Origin: Schistocerca nitens
Lineage: Eukaryota > Arthropoda > Insecta > Orthoptera > Acrididae
Assembly (NCBI RefSeq): GCF_023898315.1
Contig: NC_064623.1
Location: 15,947,140 to 16,011,139 of the forward strand
Direction of reading: 5' to 3'
DNA: 64,000 nucleotides
The translations under genes were made by a program, and so were the position numbers. The notes under the pieces are model-generated. The model had not been told where the DNA came from. It made no database searches and saw only the letters and a list, made by a program, of their open reading frames with translations. Below are positions 58,405 to 64,000 of this stretch, piece by piece; within the stretch, counting starts at the first letter, position 1, and every line of letters begins with the position of its first letter.

Positions 58405-60535
58405 TGATCCTCTTTAGCACACAAATCTGGTTAGAACACTGTTGCAGAAACAACGAAACAAACATGCCAAATTTAAATAGACGCAAAATCCCCAAGATTG
58501 GCGATCTTTTACAAAAGCTCGAAATTTAGCGCGGACTCCAATGCGAGAGGCCTTTAACAGTTTCCACAACGAAACTTTGTCTCGAAGCCTGGCAGAAAGT
58601 CCAAAGAGATTCTGGTCGTATGTGAAGTATGTGTCCGGCAAGAAACAACCAATTCCTTCTCTGCGCGATAGCAATGGAGATACTATCGATGACAGTGCTG
58701 CCAAAGCAGAGTTACTAAACACAGCCTTCCAAAATGCCTTCAACAAAGAAGACGAAGTAAATATTCCACAATTCGAATCGAGAACAGCTGCCAACATGAG
58801 TAACTTAGAAGTAAATATCCTCAGAGTAGTGAAGCAACTTAAATCACTTAATGAAAGCAAGTCTTCTCGTCCAGACTGTATACCAATTAGGTTCTTTTCG
58901 GAGTACGCTAATGCATTACCTCCATACTTAACAATCATATACAATCGTTCGCTCGACGAAAGATCCGTACCCAAAGACTGGGGAGTTGCAGAGGTCACAC
59001 CAGTATTCAAGAAACGTAGTAGGAGTAATTCACTAAATTACAGGCCCATATCGTTAACGTGGATATGCAGTAATATTTTAGAACATATATTGTGTTCTAA
59101 CATTATGAATTACCTCAAAGAAAACGGTCTATTGACACACAGTCACCATGGGTTTAGAAAACATCGTTCCTGCGAAACACAACTAGCTCTTTATTCACAT
59201 GAATTGCTGAGTGTTATTGACAAGCGATTTCAGATCGATTCCGTGTTTCGGGATTTCCTGAAGGCTTTTGACACTGTACCACACAAGCAGCTCGTAGTGA
59301 AATTGCGTGCTTATGGAATATCGTCTCAGTTATGTGACTGGATTTGCGATTTCCTGTCAGAGAGGTCACAGTTCGTAGTAATTGACGGAAAGTCATCGAG
59401 TAAAACAGAAGTGATTTCTGGCGTTCCCTAAGGTAGTGTTATAGGCCCTTTGCTGTTCCTTATGTATATAAACGATTTTGGAGACAATCTGAGCAGCCGT
59501 CTTCAGTTGTTTGCAGATGACGCTGTCGTTTATCGACTAATAAAGTCATCAGAAGATCAAAACAAACTGCAAAACGATTTAGAAAATATATCTGAATGGT
59601 GCGAAAAGTGGCAGTTGACCTTAAATAACGAAAAGTGTGAGGTCATCCACATGAGTTCTAAAAGGAACCCGTTAAACGTCGGTTACACGATAAATTAGTC
59701 TAATCTAAAAGCCGTAAATTCAACTAAGTACCTAGGTATTGCAATTACGAACAACTTAAATTGGAAGGGACACATAGAAAATGTTATGGGGAAAGTTAAC
59801 CAAAGACTGCGTTTTATTGGCAGGACACTTAAAAAATGTAACAGACCTACTGAGGAGACTGCCTACACTACGTTTGTCCATCCTCTTTTAGAATACTGCT
59901 GCGTCGGTTGGGATCCTTACCAGATAGGACTGACGGAGTACATCGAAAAAGTTCAAAGAAAGACAGCACGTGTTGTATTATCGCGAAATATGGGAGAGAG
60001 TGTCACAGAAATGATACAGGATTTGGGCAGGAAATCATTAAAAGAAAGGCGTTTTTCGTTGCGACGGAATCTTCTCACGAAATTCCTATCACCAACTTTC
60101 TCCTCCGACTACGAAAATGTTTTGTTGACACCGACCTACATTGGGGTCCGCAGCTCGTGGACGTGCGGTAGCGTTCTCGCTTCCCGCGCCCGGGTTCCCG
60201 GGTTCGATTCCCGGCGGGGTCAGGGATTTTCTCTGCCTCGTGATGACTGGGTGTTGTGTGATGTCGTTAGGTTAGTTAGGTTTAAGTAGTTCTAAGTTCT
60301 AGGGGACATGACTATAGATGTTAAGTCCCACAGTGCTCAGAGCCATTTGCACCATTTGAACGTACATTGGGAGGAACGATCACCACGATAAAATAAGGGA
60401 AATCAGAGCTCGTACGGAAAGATATAGGTACTCTGTACGAGATTGGAATAATAGAGAATTGTGAAGGTGGTTCGATGAACCCTCTGCCAGGCACTTAAAT
60501 GTGATTTGCAGAGTATCCATGTAGATCTAGATGTA
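58405..60535 (+). mobile_element. Longest CR1/Jockey-like LINE fragment, full RT
   Basis: From about 58540 the frame encodes a region upstream of RT (FWSYVKYVSGKKQPIPSLRD), then RT with YLTIIYNRSLDERSVPKDWG, FLKAFDTVPHKQL (A), ISGVP-stop-GSVIGPLLFLMYIN (B) and LFADDAVVYRL (C, near 59508), YLGIAITNNLNWKGH and VHPLLEYCCVGWDPYQ. There is a stop at about 59429 replacing Gln in the PQG motif, another near 59698, and a nested SINE at 60146-60362. The endonuclease is missing. The 3' tail near 60515-60535 is GTAGATCTAGATGTA. Reference copy for the fragments at 7666, 14735 and 51517. Confidence 0.88.
60146..60362 (+). mobile_element. SINE, family 2, nested in LINE
   Basis: Head CGTGCGGTAGCGTTCTCGCT and B box GGGTTCGATTCCCGG, family 2 linker and shared body. 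A 9-bp duplication TACATTGGG lies at 60137-60145 and 60363-60371. It splits the LINE codons for PTYIG and GRNDHHDK. Confidence 0.92.
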
Positions 60536-60539
60536 TATG

Positions 60540-60870
60540 CGCGGTGAAATCGCACATTCATCCATCGCCCGCCATACTTTACAGTTGTGCATTTTCCGTC
60601 GATACCTGTATGAATATGTTTGTGTAACTCCTTCGTAATGCACCGTTCTTTTGTCTGTCTTGTAATGTGTATGCTGGAATGTAATGGTCTTGTAATACTA
60701 TTTTGTTGTACACCCGACGCTACTTTTACATTTGCAGGATTATCTGCGTTATTAATGATGTGCTGTATTCTGTTTGTTGGGACTCTCCAATGCCGTCACA
60801 AATCTGGCCTCTTATCTCGCACGCACTTATTGTTCATTGGGTGACAGTGCAGAACTGTTCTGAAACCAGC
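60540..60870. other. Unrecognised sequence
   Basis: A frame at 60620-60844 is hydrophobic and Cys-rich but lacks any motif. No gene supported. Bases 61410-61920 are also without features. Confidence 0.3.
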
Positions 60871-60885
60871 TTGCACTTCAGATAA

Positions 60886-61395
60886 TGAAACTTTCTGGCA
60901 GATTAAAACTGTGTGCCGGACCAAGACTCGAACTCGGGACCTTTACTTTTCGCGGGCAAGTGCTCTACCAACTGAGCTACCCAAGCACGACTCACGCCCC
61001 GTCCTCACAGCTTTACTTCTGCCGGTACCTCGTCTCCTTCCTTCCAAACTTTACAGAAGCTCTCCTGCGAACCTTGCAGAACTATCACTCCTGAAAGAAA
61101 GGATATTGCGGAGACATGGCTTAGCCACAGCGTGGGGCATGTTTCCAGAATGAGATTTTCACTCTGCAGCAGGAGAGCTTCTGTAAAGTTTGGAAGGTAG
61201 GAGACGAGGTACTGGCAGAAGTAAAGCTGTGAGGACGGGGCGTCAGTCGTGCTTGGGTAGCGCAGATGGTAGAGCACTTGTCAGCCAAAGGCAAAAGTCC
61301 CGAGTTCGAGTCTCGGTCCGGCACACAGTTTTAATCTGCCAGAAAGTTTCATATCAGCGCACACTCCACTGCAGAGTGAAAATCTCATTCTGGTA
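60886..61395. mobile_element. Inverted pair of tRNA-headed repeat units
   Basis: One unit on the minus strand (60886-61160) faces one on the plus strand (61170-61395). Both have B boxes (GAGTTCGAGTCTCGG-like) and A boxes (GTAGCTCAGTTGGTAGAGCA inverse; GTAGCGCAGATGGTAGAGCA) and the flanks AGTTTTAATCTGCCAG. Near-complementary arms could form a long hairpin. A near-perfect 11-bp duplication ACTTC(A/T)GATAA lies at 60875-60885 and 61396-61406. Same family as 28971-29827. Confidence 0.88.
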
Positions 61396-61935
61396 ACTTC
61401 TGATAACATTCACTTTTCCGCTATGTTCTTGTTAGTTCCCGCAGACTCGCTTTCCAATTTTTGTGTGTGTTATTTTCTATAACAAGTTCGAAAAAAATAC
61501 ATCCTCAAGAACAGAATGTGCATGTAGCCGTTATGAAGCGTCTCTTTCGTGATCTCCTGACTTCTTGTCGTATTACGCAACAAAAGTTGCTTTAGTTTGT
61601 AGATAGCCAGTACCATCACATTAAACTTTCATGTACAAATTATACCTTCGTTGGCTGACGTCTTCGATTCCCCGTTCAATATTTGTAACCTCCCCGCTGT
61701 GTAGAGCACGGGGCGACACGTCGAATTACCACCAGGTGCGGCGTCCACTGTCGAGTCATCATGGCCACTGTAAGTTGTTTCTGGAACACCGCGTACCGAG
61801 TTTCGAGTTCCTCATCTTAATAACGTGTAATTTATTGCAGCAAACTTAGCATTAGTAGTCTAGTATTATCAATTTCTTTAGGTTCGCTTTGTCCAAATAG
61901 CAACATATTGGAGAAGTAGACTGAATTATTTGTAG

Positions 61936-62188
61936 ACCGAGCGAGGTGGCGCAGTGGTTAGCACACTGGACTCGCATTCGGAAGGACGACGGTTCAATCC
62001 CGTGTCCGGCCATCCTGATTTAGGTTTTCCGTGATTTCCCTAAATCGCTACAGGCACATGCCGGGATGGTTCCTTTGAAAGGGCACGGCCGCTTTCCTTC
62101 CCCATCCTTCCCTCACCCGAGCTTGCGCTCCGTCTCTAATGACCTCGTTGTCGACGGGACGTTAAACACTAATCTCCTCCTCATTTTT
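61936..62188 (+). mobile_element. SINE, family 3, full length
   Basis: tRNA-like head with A box GTGGCGCAGTGGTTAGCACA and B box GGTTCAATCCC, then TGATTTAGGTTTTCCGTGAT, a CCGGGATGGTTCC block and an end GACGTTAAACACTAATCTCC. A perfect 14-bp duplication TGAATTATTTGTAG lies at 61922-61935 and 62189-62202. Confidence 0.93.
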
Positions 62189-62904
62189 TGAATTATTTGT
62201 AGTTCTACTATTGAGCCATTACGTTGTTATCCGTTTCTCAAGTGGTCGCTGCAATATAATAAGAACACGGTAAGGAGCTAATAGGACAGATACTCTCTTC
62301 ATATGCCAGACGAATCTAAGTTGATAACGTTAAATGTCTAACGATTATACAGGGTAAGTCACTAACTATTGTCACCTGGAATAACTCCGAAAGTATGACG
62401 GTAAGTGAAAAGTTTGTATGACAAATGTTGTGTGGGACAACGGGGGCCGTAATAAGACACTGGCATTTTCTTGCTGGGTGGGGTTGCGTCAGAGATATGA
62501 AGGTCGACTTTTCTTTTTTTTTAATGGGATGCTATAGTTTGGTACTTTTTTTTCTGATAGCGGCTATCCAGAAGAATCCAATGATGTGTAACAGTAAGGT
62601 CTTTGAAGGTCAACGAAGATCAAAAAGGTGGCATGAACGTCGATTTACAAAAGGTGTTCGAAGTGATGACCACTGGTATCAGTGCATTGCTGCAATCGTC
62701 TTACCATGGATTGAGTGGTATTCCTCGTCACTTCGGCAGTTGTCGGAGCACGTGCTCTGACAATTCTCTCTCGTATTTCGTGCAAACAGTAAATATTCGG
62801 CTCATACGCCGTATCCAGTACCGTGCCATTGACATGTAAACACCATTCGACGTTTTCGCAGTACAACACTAATAGGAACGGTAAGACAAGTATCGTCGAA
62901 TCAA

Positions 62905-63374
62905 GTGAATGTAAATGATGTATTCCTTCAAAGAACAAGTCAATGTGCTTATATTTACGGAGAATACCAACGAAATTCAGTGAAAGCTGGAGACTTATAC
63001 GCTGCGAGATATCCTCGACGTACTCACCCTACATGTCGTACATTTAAATGTGTGTATGAGACATTGAGAACAACTGGATCTTTAACGCCTCGGAAACAGA
63101 TCCGGCAAAGGAGAGTTACTGACGAGGAAACGGAAATTGGTACTCTTGCCACTGTGGTTCGAGATCCTTGTGTTAGTTCGCGTCAAATCGCAAGGCAATC
63201 TGGGATGAGCCAGAGTAGTGTTGTTCGTGTTCTACATCGTCAAATATCATCCTTACAATATCAGTCTCCATCAAGAACTAACTGGTATTGATTGTTAGCG
63301 TCGCATTGAATTCTGCCTATGCCCTCAACTTCGGATACAGAGGGATGACATATTTTTTAGTTTGATTTTATTTA
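62905..63374 (+). pseudogene. DUF4817-type transposase, N-terminal part
   Basis: IYGEYQRNSVKAGDLYAARY and PRRTHPTCRTFKCVYETLRT form the DUF4817 helix-turn-helix, followed by RQRRVTDEETEIGTLATVVR and a second HTH (SSRQIARQSGMSQSSVVRVL). A frameshift near 63240 moves to the frame YHPYNISLHQELTGIDC, and a stop follows. The gene is cut at FFSLILFT, exactly where the first catalytic block (LFTDEA) should be, by the mariner at 63375. Confidence 0.8.
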
Positions 63375-64000
63375 CGAGGTGCATTCAAGTTCTAAGGCCT
63401 CCGATTTTTTTTCTAATTAACTACTCACCCGAAATCGATGAAACTGGCGTTACTTCTCGACGTAATCGCCCTGCAGACGTACCCATTTTTCACAACACTG
63501 ACGCCATGATTCCATGGCAGCGGCGAAGGCTTCTTTAGGAGTCTGTTTTGACCACTGGAAAATCGCTGAGGCAATAGCAGCACGGCTGGTGAATGTGCGG
63601 CCACGGAGAGTGTCTTTCATTGTTGGAAAAAGCCAAAAGTCACTAGGAGCCAGGTCAGGTGAGTAGGGAGCATGAGGAATCACTTCAAAGTTGTTATCAC
63701 GAAGAAACTGTTGCGTAATGTTAGCTCGATGTGCGGGTGCGTTGTCTTGGTGAAACAGCACACGCGCAGCTCTTCCCGGACGTTTTTGTTGCAGTGAAGG
63801 AAGGAATTTGTTCTTCAAAACATTTTCGTAGGATGCATCTGTTACCATAGTGCCCTTTGGAACGCAATGGGTAAGGATTACGCCCTCGCTGTCCCAGAAC
63901 ATGGACACCATCATTTTTTCAGCACTGGCGGTTAGCCGAAATTTGTTTGGTGGCGGTGAATCTGTGTGCTTCCATTGAGCTGACTGGCGCTTTGTTTCTG
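63375..64000 (-). mobile_element. Mariner element (DD34D), cut by window end
   Basis: Left end CGAGGTGCATTCAAGTTCTA directly after TA at 63373-63374. The minus-strand transposase frame is open from the window edge to a stop at 63450. The other end lies outside. Confidence 0.88.
63450..64000 (-). CDS. Mariner transposase, C-terminal part, open
   Basis: The minus-strand frame enters at the window edge as QSAQWKHTDSPPPNKFRLTA and continues EKMMVSMFWDSEGVILTHCV, VLFHQDNAPAHRANITQQFL and PHAPYSPDLAPSDFWLFPTM, ending GDYVEK. The second and third catalytic aspartates (HQDNAPAH, APSDF) have 34 residues between them, the DD34D signature of mariner. No lesion in the 183 visible codons. The first catalytic Asp and the N-terminal HTH are outside. 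Confidence 0.88.
   Translation of the reverse strand, partial: ETKRQSAQWKHTDSPPPNKFRLTASAEKMMVSMFWDSEGVILTHCVPKGTMVTDASYENVLKNKFLPSLQQKRPGRAARVLFHQDNAPAHRANITQQFLRDNNFEVIPHAPYSPDLAPSDFWLFPTMKDTLRGRTFTSRAAIASAIFQWSKQTPKEAFAAAMESWRQCCEKWVRLQGDYVEK

Larger units (their letters stand above)
62350..64000 (+). mobile_element. DUF4817-type DNA transposon, interrupted, runs off window
   Basis: Left end CAGGGTAAGTCACTAACTAT after TA at 62348-62349. A leader of about 550 bp precedes the transposase gene. A mariner inserted at 63375, and the rest of this element is beyond the window, so the right inverted repeat cannot be checked. Confidence 0.75.

Noticed and set aside
61936-62020. A and B box sequence considered as a genuine tRNA gene
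   Set aside because: The 14-bp duplication flanks the 253-bp unit, so it is a SINE head.
1-64000. Search for a host gene, defence island or biosynthetic cluster
   Set aside because: Every recognisable protein similarity is to a transposase, reverse transcriptase, Gag, RNase H or integrase; the rest lacks coding signal.

Overview
The window is animal nuclear DNA made almost entirely of transposable elements. I found no convincing host gene. The mix of SINEs with tRNA-like heads, CR1/Jockey- and RTE-like LINEs, Tc1/mariner elements with insect-type transposases (including the insect DUF4817 helix-turn-helix type) and a Gypsy element, at roughly one insertion per 1-1.5 kb, suggests a large insect genome. 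My best guess is a grasshopper or locust (Schistocerca-like). That is inference from remembered repeat style, not a search.

Layout. 0-9.8 kb: a young full-length Tc1-like element (155-1576), a SINE, a LINE 3' end, an inverted-repeat element that looks PIF/Harbinger-like (3929-5208), and two more LINE pieces. 8.4-14.7 kb: a nearly full-length LINE holding a DNA transposon (9848-11395, one in-frame stop) and a SINE. 14.7-18.3 kb: a LINE 3' end, a Tc1-like 'family A' element with a nested SINE, and Tc1 and SINE scraps. 18.4-31.1 kb: a DUF4817-type DNA transposon split by an 11.2-kb Gypsy element (19725-30887, minus strand), whose gag start region was in turn hit by a composite tRNA-SINE array. 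31.1-48.6 kb: mostly old, unrecognised sequence with a second family A element, SINEs, a decayed Gypsy element (about 40.0-42.3 kb), a decayed RTE copy and LINE scraps. 48.6-54.3 kb: a dead mariner split by a young RTE, three abutting LINE pieces, a SINE and a Tc1 scrap. 54.3-57.9 kb: a three-level nest of family A element, LTR-like insertion and second Tc1 copy. 57.9-64.0 kb: a LINE with a nested SINE, two more tRNA-headed repeats, and a DUF4817 transposon interrupted by a mariner that runs off the window.

The sequence gives a relative chronology. Many insertions have clean target-site duplications (TA for Tc1/mariner; 4 bp for the Gypsy element and one LTR-like insert; 8-14 bp for SINEs and the RTE). 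Only the Tc1 copy at 399-1421 has a fully open transposase frame; the mariner at the right edge is open as far as it can be seen. The Gypsy element, the transposon at 9848-11395 and the second Tc1 copy look recent but each carries a specific disabling lesion. I saw no undescribed defence, toxin or metabolic system. The most unusual items are the Gypsy derivative lacking protease and RT but keeping two near-matching LTRs, its array of twelve short dyads, the composite SINE array at its gag start codon, and the Tc1 transposase with 32 rather than 34 residues between its last two catalytic positions.
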